DNA of 13,125 bases, from positions 1-13,125 of the forward strand of contig CALWYA010000021.1 in the NCBI GenBank assembly GCA_944385645.1. Direction: 5' to 3'. This document shows positions 5,052-11,611 of this stretch, piece after piece. A model generated the notes under the pieces. The model made no database searches and was not told the DNA's origin. It saw nothing but the letters and a program-made list of their open reading frames with translations. Source of the stretch: an uncultured Oscillospiraceae bacterium (GTDB lineage: Bacteria; Bacillota; Clostridia; Oscillospirales; Oscillospiraceae). Position numbers and translations under genes: made by a program. Numbering within the stretch: position 1 is the stretch's first letter; each line of letters begins with the position of its first letter.

Positions 5052-5407
5052 TTCACCGAGGGCACCCCGGGAGGCGCGCCATATAAACAGGGAAACGCAG
5101 CGGGAACAAATTTTAGACCACGAGCGGTAGCGGGCGGGGAAAAGCCCCTTCTTTAAGTTTGCACCCGCGCGCCGGATGGGCGAGGCAGGCAAGCATCAGA
5201 AATTGCCGAAGGGAAATTTTTAGAAACCGTAGGTTTCTAAACGGCGTTTTGGTGACTTTGCCGCTGTTGGCAAAGTCACTCGCCGCCCGGAGGCGGCGAA
5301 ACCCCTCCATCTCTCGTCCCACCCGCAGGTAAAAATTCATGTCCCCGCCGCAGCGGGCAAATCCCCGCCCGCAGGCGAAAAAACACCGAAAAAATCCCCA
5401 TAACCCC
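5052..5407. other. Gene-free stretch with three consecutive perfect hairpins (5219-5299)
   Basis: TTTAGAAACC/GGTTTCTAAA (5219-5228/5232-5241, 10 bp), GTGACTTTGCC/GGCAAAGTCAC (5252-5262/5269-5279, 11 bp) and TCGCCGCC/GGCGGCGA (5280-5287/5292-5299, 8 bp) are all perfect and lie within 81 bp. A smaller GGGG-AAAA-GCCCC hairpin lies near 5137-5149. A minus-strand open frame spans the area (5113-5496) but has no credible RBS or domain and crosses the rplJ promoter. A dispersed structured repeat or an unrecognised RNA are both possible. Confidence 0.6.
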
Positions 5408-5436
5408 TTGACAACCCGCGCCGTTCCGTATATAAT
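5408..5436 (+). promoter_or_regulatory. Consensus promoter of rplJ-rplL
   Basis: TTGACA (5408-5413), a 17-base spacer and TATAAT (5431-5436), a full match to the sigma-A consensus and the strongest promoter in the window. Transcription should start near 5443, giving a leader of about 145 nt. Confidence 0.93.
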
Positions 5437-5442
5437 ACCTCT

Positions 5443-5587
5443 CGCGTTCAAAGACAGCAGGTGCCCTTCGGGGCGTAAATCCTGCCGAGAGTGCAATCAA
5501 AGGAACATCTTTTGACTGTACTGTCCTCCTGTCTTTCGGCGGGAGGTTTTTTGCTGCGCGGATCAATTTCTGGAGGTGAATCCAAAA
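5443..5587 (+). promoter_or_regulatory. Ribosomal protein L10 leader (autoregulatory attenuator)
   Basis: The leader has GCAGG/CCTGC (5457-5461/5481-5485) enclosing GCCC-TTCG-GGGC (5463-5474), which sits within a closing CTCG/CGAG stem (5441-5444/5486-5489). The terminator arm follows at 5525. AAAGACAGCAGG (5450-5461) can pair at 11 of 12 positions with CCTCCTGTCTTT (5525-5536), the 5' arm of the terminator, so an antiterminator and a terminator are mutually exclusive. In B. subtilis the L10(L12)4 complex binds such a leader and promotes termination. Position directly before rplJ supports the same role here. Confidence 0.8.
5525..5552 (+). terminator. Attenuator terminator in the L10 leader
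   Basis: CCTCCTGTC (5525-5533) pairs with GGCGGGAGG (5538-5546, two G-T pairs) around TTTC and is followed by six T (5547-5552), 35 bases before the rplJ start. This is a textbook intrinsic terminator lying between promoter and gene. Confidence 0.85.
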
Positions 5588-6157
5588 ATGCCTAACGCAA
5601 AGGTTCTTTCTGAGAAGCAGGCCGTCGTCGCCGCTCTGACCGAGCAGCTGAAGGGGGCGTCCAGCGGCGTGCTGGTGGATTACAAGGGGATCACCGTGGC
5701 CGAGGATACCGCCCTGCGCGTGGAGCTGCGCCAGAACGAGGTGCAGTACAGCGTGGTGAAGAACACCCTGGCCCGCTTCGCCCTGAACAACGTGGGTCTG
5801 GAGGGTCTGGACGAGGTGCTCAACGGCACCACCTCTCTGGCCACCAGCGCCGGCGACCCCATCGCCCCCATGCGCGTCATCAACAAGTACGCCAAGCAGC
5901 TGGGCGACAGCAAGTTCACCATCAAGGGCGGCTTCATGGACGGCAAGATCCTCTCCCTGGAGGAGATCGGCGCCCTGGCCGAGCTGCCCGCCAAGGACGT
6001 GCTCCAGGCGCAGGCTCTGGGCATGATGCTGGCCCCCATCACCAGCCTGGCCATCGTCCTGAAGGCCATCGCCGAGAAGGGCGGCGAGCCCGCCCCCGCC
6101 GAGGAGACCGCTGCCCCCGCCGAGGAGGCTGCTCCCGAGGCCCCTGCCGCCGAGTAA
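5588..6157 (+). CDS. rplJ: Large subunit ribosomal protein L10
   Basis: L10 anchors the L7/L12 dimers to the 50S stalk base and, with them, represses its own operon. The 189 residues begin MPNAKVLSEKQAVVAALTEQ and contain the family core GVLVDYKGITVAEDTALR (about 32-49), the VVKNTLARFAL segment and the LAKDVLQAQALGMMLAPI-type region leading to the C-terminal stalk helix. The last 25 or so residues are a low-complexity Ala/Pro/Glu tail, longer than in Bacillus L10. The ATG at 5588 follows TGGAGGTG at a proper distance; an upstream in-frame GTG at 5576 overlaps the Shine-Dalgarno and is rejected. The gene is expressed from the consensus promoter through the attenuator leader and is followed by rplL after 76 bp. 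Confidence 0.95.
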   Translation: MPNAKVLSEKQAVVAALTEQLKGASSGVLVDYKGITVAEDTALRVELRQNEVQYSVVKNTLARFALNNVGLEGLDEVLNGTTSLATSAGDPIAPMRVINKYAKQLGDSKFTIKGGFMDGKILSLEEIGALAELPAKDVLQAQALGMMLAPITSLAIVLKAIAEKGGEPAPAEETAAPAEEAAPEAPAAE

Positions 6158-6233
6158 TCGGCGCTCTCCCCGCCCGCTGAGGCGGGAACAAAACAAGAAA
6201 AAATATATCTTATTATTTAGGAGGTAAATTACC

Positions 6234-6614
6234 ATGGCTAGCGAGAAGATTACCGCTCTGATCGAGGAAGTGAAGGGCCTGACCGTGCTGGAGCTGTCCG
6301 AGCTGGTGAAGGCTCTGGAGGAGGAGTTCGGCGTGTCCGCCGCCGCGATGGCTGCTCCCGCCGCCGGCGCCGGCGCCGCTGCTGAGGCCGCCGAGGAGAA
6401 GACCGAGTTCGACGTGGTCCTGGCCAGCTTTGACGCCGCCGCCAAGATCAAGGTCATCAAGGCCGTCCGCGAGATCACCGGCCAGGGCCTGGCTGAGGCC
6501 AAGGCCACCGTCGAGGGCGCTCCCAAGACCCTGAAGGAGGCCGTGTCCAAGGACGAGGCTGAGGAGATGAAGAAGAAGCTGGAAGAGGCCGGCGCCAAGG
6601 TCGAGCTGAAGTAA
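6234..6614 (+). CDS. rplL: Large subunit ribosomal protein L7/L12
   Basis: Forms the flexible 50S stalk that recruits and stimulates translational GTPases. Of 126 residues, the N-terminal dimerisation and L10-binding helix pair covers about 1-35 (ITALIEEVKGLTVLELSELV), followed by an Ala/Gly-rich hinge at about 36-52. The compact C-terminal domain (EKTEFDVVLASFDAAAKIKV, then IKAVREITGQGLAEAKATVE) ends KKLEEAGAKVELK. Length and domain order are those of the family. TTAGGAGGT lies 8-9 bases before the ATG. The 76-bp gap after rplJ has a small CCGCC/GGCGG hairpin without a T run, so both genes are expected in one transcript under L10 autoregulation. A strong terminator follows. Confidence 0.97.
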   Translation: MASEKITALIEEVKGLTVLELSELVKALEEEFGVSAAAMAAPAAGAGAAAEAAEEKTEFDVVLASFDAAAKIKVIKAVREITGQGLAEAKATVEGAPKTLKEAVSKDEAEEMKKKLEEAGAKVELK

Positions 6615-6637
6615 GCTTTTTCCCCACACAGACAAAG

Positions 6638-6676
6638 ACCCCGGAGACTGTCGGATCGACGGCCTCCGGGGTTTTT
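6638..6676 (+). terminator. Terminator of rplJ-rplL
   Basis: ACCCCGGAG (6638-6646) pairs with CTCCGGGGT (6664-6672), with an inner GTCG/CGAC stem (6650-6653/6657-6660), followed by TTTTT (6672-6676). It lies 23 bases after the rplL stop. Confidence 0.9.
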
Positions 6677-6739
6677 CGCGCCCCTTTCAGGCGCGCTCTG
6701 TATGAGAGAACGCCAAAAGGCTGGTGGAAAATTGAAGCC

Positions 6740-6759
6740 CCCGCCCCGTTCGGGGCGGG
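6740..6759 (-). terminator. Terminator of the crt-AEC operon
   Basis: CCCGCCCCG (6740-6748) and CGGGGCGGG (6751-6759) form a 9-bp stem. Read on the minus strand it is followed by GGGCTTCAATTTTCC, moderately T-rich, 32 bases past the transporter stop codon. Confidence 0.7.
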
Positions 6760-6791
6760 CGCTTTACCGTGTAGGATGTACTTGTGTCGCG

Positions 6792-7718
6792 TCACAGCAG
6801 CAGGGAGACCAGGGGCAGGGTGGCGATGCACAGCAGGCTGGACAGGAAGACCACCCGGGCCCCCAGCTGCACGCAGCCGTTGAACTGCTCCCCGATGATG
6901 GGGGCGGCGGCGGGGGAGGGCATGGCCAGCATGACCAGGGTGACGCCCACCACCAGGGCGTCCATCTGGGGGAAGAGGCGCATGCCCACCCAGCAGATCA
7001 CCGGGAAGACCAGCAGCCGGGTGAGGGAGGAGGTGATGGCGTCCCGGTCCCGGATCACGTCGGACACCTTGCCCTGGGCCAGATTCATGCCGGTGACCAT
7101 CATGGACAGGGGGGTGGTCACGTTGGACAGGTGCTGCAGGGGGGTGAAGAGGGCGTCGGGGACGGGCAGCTGACCGAAATAGAAGATCAGGCTCAGGACG
7201 ATGGCGGCGTTCAGCGGGGTCATCAGCGCCGTGCGCAGGGAGAAGCTCCCTTTGGCGTCCCCCTTGGGGGCGTCCATGCACACCATCCGCACGCCGATGG
7301 TGTACAGCAGGAAGTTGAAGGGGATATTGAAAAATACCGCCAGCATCAGCCCGTCCGCCCCAAACAGGGCATAGGCCACCGGAAAGCCCATGAAGCCGGT
7401 GTTGGAGTATGTGGCGCAGCAGCACCACATCCCCCGCCGGCCGTCTGGCACCCGGCACAGCCGGGACAGGGGAAGGGACAGGGCGGAGAACAGGGAGAAG
7501 AAGACGGCGCTGAACACGATGGCGGCCAGCCCGAGCCCGAGGAAGCCCGGGTCATAGGGCTGGATCATGGAGATGAACACGGTGGCGGGCAGGGTGATGT
7601 TCATGAGCAGGGCGCTGAGCGGCTTGCTCATCTGGGCGGGGACGATCTTCAGCCGCACCGCCGCGAAGCCCACGGCGATGAGCAGGAAGAGCCCCACCAG
7701 ATTGGAAAAGAGAACCAC
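6792..7718 (-). CDS. AEC-family (auxin efflux carrier-like) transporter
   Basis: Integral membrane protein of 308 residues with about 10 hydrophobic segments in two halves. It starts VLFSNLVGLFLLIAVGFAAV and has the AEC-typical LLMNITLPATVF motif (about 38-49) and YSNTGFMGFPVAYALFGADG (about 104-123), where Asn-Thr-Gly-Phe and the following Gly-Phe-Pro are family hallmarks. The second half has NVTTPLSMMVTGMNLA and ends near AMPSPAAAPIIGEQF. Bacterial AEC proteins export or take up small organic anions such as malate or malonate; the substrate here cannot be read from sequence. The GTG complementary to 7716-7718 is the likely start. The nearest GGAGGAG is about 18 bases upstream, rather far, so the start is less certain than the gene. 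It lies 28 bp after crt and shares its transcript. Confidence 0.85.
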   Translation of the reverse strand: MVLFSNLVGLFLLIAVGFAAVRLKIVPAQMSKPLSALLMNITLPATVFISMIQPYDPGFLGLGLAAIVFSAVFFSLFSALSLPLSRLCRVPDGRRGMWCCCATYSNTGFMGFPVAYALFGADGLMLAVFFNIPFNFLLYTIGVRMVCMDAPKGDAKGSFSLRTALMTPLNAAIVLSLIFYFGQLPVPDALFTPLQHLSNVTTPLSMMVTGMNLAQGKVSDVIRDRDAITSSLTRLLVFPVICWVGMRLFPQMDALVVGVTLVMLAMPSPAAAPIIGEQFNGCVQLGARVVFLSSLLCIATLPLVSLLL

Positions 7719-7746
7719 AATGTCCGTATGGGGTCTCCTCCTTTCC

Positions 7747-8523
7747 TCAGCGGTTCTGGAAGGCGGTGAACTTCTCCTTGTTGACGAAGGCGTTCATGGC
7801 GTCCTTCTGGTCCTGGGTGGAGAAGCACAGGCCGAAGGCCTCCGACTCGAAGGCGGCGCCGGTGGCCATGTCGGTCTGGAGCCCCCGGCGGATGGCTGCC
7901 TTGGACTGGCGCACGGCCACCTGGGCGTTGGCGGCGATGGCGTTTGCCAGCTCCAGCGCCCGGTCCATCAGCTCTTCGGGGGGATAGACCTCGCTGACCA
8001 GGCCGATCTCCCGGGCCTGGGCGGCGGAGATGGTCTTGGCGGTGAGGATCAGCTCCATGGCCCGGGAGGCCCCCACGATGCGGGGCAGCCGCTGGGTGCC
8101 GCCGAAGCCGGGGGTGATGCCCAGGCCGGTCTCCGGCTGGCCAAACTTGGCCTTTTCGCTGGCCAGGCGGATGTCGCAGGCCATGGCCAGCTCGCACCCG
8201 CCCCCCAGGGCGAAGCCGTTGACGGCGGCGATGGTGGGCTTGCTCAGGTTCTCCAGCTCGGCGAACACCTGGTTGCCGTACACGCCGAAGGCCTTGCCCT
8301 CCACGGCGGAGAAGCCGGACATCTGCCCGATGTCCGCCCCGGCCACGAAGGAGCGGCCCGCCCCGGTCACCACCAGCACGTAGAGCTCCGCGTCCTCCTC
8401 CGCCTGCGTCAGCACGGCGTCCAGATCCCGGAGTACCTGGTCGTTTAGGGCGTTGAGGGCCTCGGGGCGGTTCATGGTGACCACGCCCACGTGCCCCTGT
8501 TTTTCCAAAGTCACAAAAGCCAT
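7747..8523 (-). CDS. crt: Crotonase / 3-hydroxybutyryl-CoA dehydratase
   Basis: Dehydrates 3-hydroxybutyryl-CoA to crotonyl-CoA, a step of fermentative butyrate formation. The 258 residues match Clostridium Crt closely: TGAGRSFVAGADIGQM (about 53-68, CoA site and oxyanion hole), NGFALGGGCELAMACDIRLA (102-121, oxyanion Gly and catalytic Glu111), FGQPETGLGITPGFGGTQRL (127-146, second catalytic Glu131) and the C-terminal AFESEAFGLCFSTQDQKDAM. The 20-residue gap between the two glutamates is that of active hydratases. The ATG complementary to 8521-8523 follows AAAGGAGG; a longer frame to 8631 reads into the promoter and is rejected. Other butyrate genes (bcd, etfAB, hbd, thl) are absent; instead the next gene is a transporter. 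Specificity for C4 over longer enoyl-CoAs is inferred from similarity. Confidence 0.92.
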   Translation of the reverse strand: MAFVTLEKQGHVGVVTMNRPEALNALNDQVLRDLDAVLTQAEEDAELYVLVVTGAGRSFVAGADIGQMSGFSAVEGKAFGVYGNQVFAELENLSKPTIAAVNGFALGGGCELAMACDIRLASEKAKFGQPETGLGITPGFGGTQRLPRIVGASRAMELILTAKTISAAQAREIGLVSEVYPPEELMDRALELANAIAANAQVAVRQSKAAIRRGLQTDMATGAAFESEAFGLCFSTQDQKDAMNAFVNKEKFTAFQNR

Positions 8524-8572
8524 AGCGGTTTCCTCCTTTGATGTCTCTCTCCTGTGTTCTGTTTCCCGGCGG

Positions 8573-8592
8573 CCCGCCCCGCGGGGCGGGGC
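8573..8592 (-). promoter_or_regulatory. GC-rich hairpin in the crt leader
   Basis: CCCGCCCC and GGGGCGGG are complementary around a CG centre within GGCCCGCCCCGCGGGGCGGG. The stem lies between the crt promoter and its RBS and has no T run on either strand. It parallels the leader hairpin of pyrC. Confidence 0.45.
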
Positions 8593-8619
8593 CGATGAAA
8601 AACTTTTGCATGATACCAT

Positions 8620-8648
8620 ATTATAGCGCATCTTGGCCCCGGGGGCAA
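8620..8648 (-). promoter_or_regulatory. Promoter of crt
   Basis: On the minus strand, TTGCCC (complement of 8643-8648), a 17-base spacer and a perfect TATAAT (complement of 8620-8625). The leader would be about 90 nt. Confidence 0.7.
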
Positions 8649-8699
8649 GAGAAAACGGATAAACCCCCGCCCCGGCGAATACAGTGTGGGGAAGGGGGG

Positions 8700-10238
8700 A
8701 TGACCATGGGGGAGAGGCTGCGGTCCGCCGGCGGCGGGGCGCTGTTTCTGACTGCCCTGAGCTGCGTGTCCCAGCTGCTGGGCTTCGCCTATCGGGTGGC
8801 CCTGTCCCGGCTGGTGGGGGCGGAGGTCATGGGGCTGTACCAGCTGCTCATGCCGGTGTACTCGGTGCTGCTGTCCCTCACCGCCGTGGGCCTCACCTCG
8901 GCGGTGTCCAATCTCACCGCCCGGCACATGGCCCTGGGGGACCGGAGCGGGGCGGGGCGGACCCTGTCCCTGTGTCTGCGGGCCTTCTTCCTGGCCCTGC
9001 TGCCGGTGGGGGCGGCGGTGATTGCCGCCTCGGACGCCATCTCGGTCTGGTTTTTGGGGGACGCCCGCACCCAGCTGGGCCTCATCCTGCTGGTCCCCTG
9101 CGTGGCCCTCACCGGGGTGGAGAACTGCCACAAGCACTTTTTCTACGGGGCGGGGCTGGTGGGGCCGCCGGCGGTGGTGGAGCTGCTGGAGCAGCTGGTG
9201 CGCACCCTGGCGGTGCTGGGCCTGCTGCTGGCCTTCCTGCCCCAGTACCCGGAGCGGGCGGTGGGTCTCATCGTGGGGGGCATGGTGATCTGCGAGGTGT
9301 TCTCCGCCTGCACCCTGGCAGCCCTGTACCGCCGGCGGATGGGCCGGCCCGGCCCGGGAGACCGGGGGAGCGCCGGGGCCCGGCGGCGGCAGGTGGCGGC
9401 CATCGCCCTGCCGGTGGGCTTCAACGCCCTGCTGGGCAATCTGCTGGGGGCGGCCAATTCCACCCTCATCCCTCAGAAGCTGGTGGAGGGCGGCCTGACC
9501 CAGTCCCGGGCCGTCTCCCGGTTCGGGGTGGTGTGCGGCATGACCCTGCCCATGCTGTCTCTGCCCATCGTGTTCCTGGGGGCAATCAATCTGGTGTTGG
9601 CCCCCCGCCTGGCCCGGGCCTGCGCCCTGAACCGGCGGGAGGAGGTGCGCCGGCTGGTGAGCCGGGCGGCGGAGGCGGTCTGCCTGCTGGCCCTGCCCGC
9701 CATGGCTCTGATGGTGGTGGTGGGGCCCGACCTGGGCCGGGTCCTGTTCCACCAGGCGGGGGTGGGGGAGTATTTGGTCCCCCTGGCCGCGGCCACCGCC
9801 ATGGGCTGCCTGTGCTCGGTGCTGTCCGCCGCCCTGAACGCCGTGGGGGAGCAGCGGGCGGTGGCCGCCATCTCCCTGCTGGGCGGGGCGGTGCAGCTGG
9901 CCTTCACCCTGGCCCTGGTCCCCCGGCCCGGGGTGGGGATGGCCGGCTTTGTGGCCGGGGCGGTGGCCTCCGGGGGGCTGGAGCTGGCCCTGTGCCTGTG
10001 GTGGACCGCCCGGCGCACCGGCCTGCGGCCGCCTCTGTTCCGGTGGCTGGCCGCCCCCGGGCTGGCCAGTCTGCTGGCGGGGCTCACCTCCAACCTGCTG
10101 TTCCGGGTGCTGAAGGACGCGGGGCTGGCCCCCGTCCCCGCCGGCCTGGCGGCGCTGGCCTTCTTCCTGGTCCTCTACCTGTCCGCCCTCCAGGCCCAGG
10201 GGGTGGAGGCCCGGGCCTTCCTCCGGGCGCTGCGGTAG
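8700..10238 (+). CDS. SpoVB/MurJ-like lipid flippase (MOP superfamily)
   Basis: Polytopic membrane protein of 512 residues with about 14 hydrophobic segments. The N-terminal half shows TALSCVSQLLGFAYRVALSR (18-37) and GLYQLLMPVYSVLLSLTAVG (45-64), which closely mirror the GLYQ..yPv..lLltlt..GlP segment of SpoVB/YtgP-type oligosaccharide exporters. Later come ALPVGFNALLGNLL and GMTLPMLSLPIVFLGAINLV. B. subtilis SpoVB is about 518 residues and acts in spore cortex formation, presumably as a lipid II or wall-precursor flippase. GGGGAAGGGGG directly precedes the ATG at 8700; a second ATG at 8706 is possible, and upstream in-frame starts at 8538 lack an RBS. The gene is divergent from crt with no clear sigma-A promoter, so a sporulation sigma factor is conceivable. 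Paralogy leaves SpoVB, YtgP and a housekeeping flippase all open. Confidence 0.85.
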   Translation: MTMGERLRSAGGGALFLTALSCVSQLLGFAYRVALSRLVGAEVMGLYQLLMPVYSVLLSLTAVGLTSAVSNLTARHMALGDRSGAGRTLSLCLRAFFLALLPVGAAVIAASDAISVWFLGDARTQLGLILLVPCVALTGVENCHKHFFYGAGLVGPPAVVELLEQLVRTLAVLGLLLAFLPQYPERAVGLIVGGMVICEVFSACTLAALYRRRMGRPGPGDRGSAGARRRQVAAIALPVGFNALLGNLLGAANSTLIPQKLVEGGLTQSRAVSRFGVVCGMTLPMLSLPIVFLGAINLVLAPRLARACALNRREEVRRLVSRAAEAVCLLALPAMALMVVVGPDLGRVLFHQAGVGEYLVPLAAATAMGCLCSVLSAALNAVGEQRAVAAISLLGGAVQLAFTLALVPRPGVGMAGFVAGAVASGGLELALCLWWTARRTGLRPPLFRWLAAPGLASLLAGLTSNLLFRVLKDAGLAPVPAGLAALAFFLVLYLSALQAQGVEARAFLRALR

Positions 10239-10322
10239 GCCGGCCCGGCGGGAAAATGGGTGACGCCGCCCCGCCCGGCAGAAAAAAATACGGGAAAGGG
10301 GCGCATTTCTTCCCGTCCCCCC

Positions 10323-10351
10323 TTGTCAAAGGGGAAAAAATAGGGTAAAAT
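10323..10351 (+). promoter_or_regulatory. Promoter of the efp operon
   Basis: TTGTCA (10323-10328), a 17-base spacer and TAAAAT (10346-10351), 40 bases before the efp start. The -35 lies in a small palindrome, CCCCTT-GTCA-AAGGGG (10319-10334), which might be an operator or chance. Confidence 0.8.
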
Positions 10352-10390
10352 GAGCTAGGCTAAGCTACAAAGTAATGGAGGATGATCCCT

Positions 10391-10960
10391 ATGCCAATGA
10401 TTTCTGCCAGCGATTTTCGCAACGGCGTCACCTTTGAGATGGACGGCAAGGTCATGCAGGTGGTGGAGTTCCAGCACGTGAAGCCCGGCAAGGGCGCGGC
10501 TTTCGTGCGCACCAAGATGAAGAACATCATCACCGGCGGCGTGACCGAGACCTCGTTCAACCCCACCGCCAAGTTCGAGCAGGCCTTCGTGGAGCGCAAG
10601 GACATGGAGTACAGCTATAACGACGGCGACCTGTACTACTTCATGGACATGGAGACCTACGACATGCTGCCCATCAGCAAGGACCTGCTGGGCGACAGCT
10701 TCAAGTTCGTCAAGGAGAACATGACCTGCAAGATCATGTCCTACAAGGGCAGTGTGTTCGGGGTGGAGCCCCCCAACTTCGTGGACCTGGAGGTCACCGA
10801 GACCGACCCCGGCTTCAAGGGCGACACCGCCACCAACGTGACCAAGCCCGCCATCCTGGAGACCGGCGCCGAGATCAAGGTGCCCCTGTTCATCAACCCC
10901 GGCGACAAGATCAAGATCGACACCCGCACCGGGGAGTACCTGGAGCGTTGTAAGGCTTAA
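10391..10960 (+). CDS. efp: Translation elongation factor P
   Basis: Relieves ribosome stalling at polyproline stretches by entering the E site. The 189 residues begin MPMISASDFRNGVTFEMDGK and have the conserved loop FQHVKPGKGAAFVRTKMKN (about 27-45), whose tip lysine (Lys34 here, equal to Lys32 in B. subtilis) is the residue that carries the family's post-translational modification. The three beta-barrel domains follow, with GDLYYFMDMETYDM (OB domain) and the C-terminal signature KPAILETGAEIKVPLFINPG. Length is standard (185-190). ATG 10391 is chosen because GGAGG (10377-10381) is 9 bases upstream; the ATG at 10382 overlaps the RBS. Pro-Gly-Lys at the tip predicts the Bacillus-type modification rather than EpmA lysylation, but that is inference. 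It shares an operon with the next gene. Confidence 0.96.
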   Translation: MPMISASDFRNGVTFEMDGKVMQVVEFQHVKPGKGAAFVRTKMKNIITGGVTETSFNPTAKFEQAFVERKDMEYSYNDGDLYYFMDMETYDMLPISKDLLGDSFKFVKENMTCKIMSYKGSVFGVEPPNFVDLEVTETDPGFKGDTATNVTKPAILETGAEIKVPLFINPGDKIKIDTRTGEYLERCKA

Positions 10961-11006
10961 CGACCCTAGATGAGCTGACGCCAAGCAGCCAGAAAGGAGC
11001 ATGACC

Positions 11007-11426
11007 ATGACCATTTCCGAAAAAGTCGCCTATCTCAAGGGCCTGGCCGAGGGCCTGAATCTGGACACCGAGAAGTCCAAGGAGGGCAAGCTCATCTCCG
11101 TGATGATCGGCATTCTGGAGGAGCTGGCCATGTCCGTGGAGGACCTGGAGGAGAACGCCCTGAACCTGGGCGAGGAGATCGACGTGCTGTCCGACGACCT
11201 GGCCGATGTGGAGAGCATCGTCTATGACGAGGACGAGGACGACGAGGACTACGACGACGACTGGTTCGAGGTGGAGTGCCCCACCTGCGGCGAGACCCTC
11301 GTGGTGGACGACAAGGCCCTGGCCGACGGCGAGGTGGAGTGCCCCGAGTGCGGCAGCCGCTACGCCCTGGACCTGTCCGATGACGACGAGGAGGACGGGG
11401 AGAGCGAAGAGGACGAGAAGGAGTAA
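11007..11426 (+). CDS. CD1247-like acidic protein with zinc ribbon
   Basis: Protein of 139 residues in three parts. The N-terminal helical domain MTISEKVAYLKGLAEGLNLD and ISVMIGILEELAMSVEDLEE (to about 65) resembles the CD1247 N-terminal domain of Clostridia; its function is unknown. A very acidic linker at about 74-86 is mostly Asp and Glu. A zinc ribbon has CPTCG (Cys91, Cys94) and CPECG (Cys112, Cys115), and a second acidic tail (124-139) closes the protein. It could be an adaptor or sigma/RNAP-associated factor, but nothing here proves it. ATG 11007 is preferred over 11001, since AGGAG (10995-10999) is 7 bases from the former but only one from the latter. It follows efp by 46 bp with no terminator and ends in a strong one. 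Confidence 0.8.
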   Translation: MTISEKVAYLKGLAEGLNLDTEKSKEGKLISVMIGILEELAMSVEDLEENALNLGEEIDVLSDDLADVESIVYDEDEDDEDYDDDWFEVECPTCGETLVVDDKALADGEVECPECGSRYALDLSDDDEEDGESEEDEKE

Positions 11427-11453
11427 GCTCCGCCCCGAACAGAGAACGAACCG

Positions 11454-11484
11454 CGCCCCGGGCAGGCTGCCCGGGGCGTTCTCT
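11454..11484 (+). terminator. Terminator of the efp operon
   Basis: CGCCCCGGGCA (11454-11464) pairs perfectly with TGCCCGGGGCG (11468-11478) around GGC, followed by TTCTCT, 27 bases after the stop. An 11-bp GC stem with a modest T tail. Confidence 0.85.
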
Positions 11485-11494
11485 CGGCTGAAAA

Positions 11495-11521
11495 TTAGCA
11501 CTCGAAGATATAGAGTGCTAA
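11495..11521 (+). promoter_or_regulatory. CIRCE operator (HrcA binding site)
   Basis: TTAGCACTC (11495-11503), nine bases, GAGTGCTAA (11513-11521): a perfect match to the CIRCE consensus. HrcA represses heat-shock genes from this site at normal temperature. The next gene is clpB, a fitting target. It lies 91 bases upstream of the clpB start. Confidence 0.95.
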
Positions 11522-11538
11522 AAATTAACGGATTGTTC

Positions 11539-11567
11539 ATGAATTTCCCCCGGGGAGCGGCTATACT
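11539..11567 (+). promoter_or_regulatory. Probable clpB promoter
   Basis: TATACT (11562-11567) is a good -10. At 17 bases upstream ATGAAT (11539-11544) is only 3 of 6 to the -35 consensus. If this promoter is used, CIRCE ends 18 bases upstream of its -35. A weaker alternative overlaps CIRCE (CTGAAA 11488-11493, TATAGA 11509-11514, spacer 15). Confidence 0.45.
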
Positions 11568-11611
11568 GGGAGCATACCGAAGACCATTCCCGGAAAGGAG
11601 TGCATCCCATT

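Noticed and set aside
4515..5130. Short open frames in the second repeat cluster
   Set aside because: They translate the repeat modules (recurring RRGGPMWPP-like peptides) and lack ribosome binding sites.
5113..5496. 127-codon minus-strand open frame before rplJ
   Set aside because: Crosses the consensus rplJ promoter and leader and three perfect hairpins; no RBS. More likely translated repeat.
6702..7769. 355-codon plus-strand open frame
   Set aside because: Antisense to the AEC transporter, Gly/Gln/His-rich, no RBS.
8596..8624. Plus-strand promoter for the flippase (TATTAT opposite the crt -10, or CATATTAT as a sigma-E -10)
   Set aside because: No acceptable -35 at the required distance for either sigma factor.
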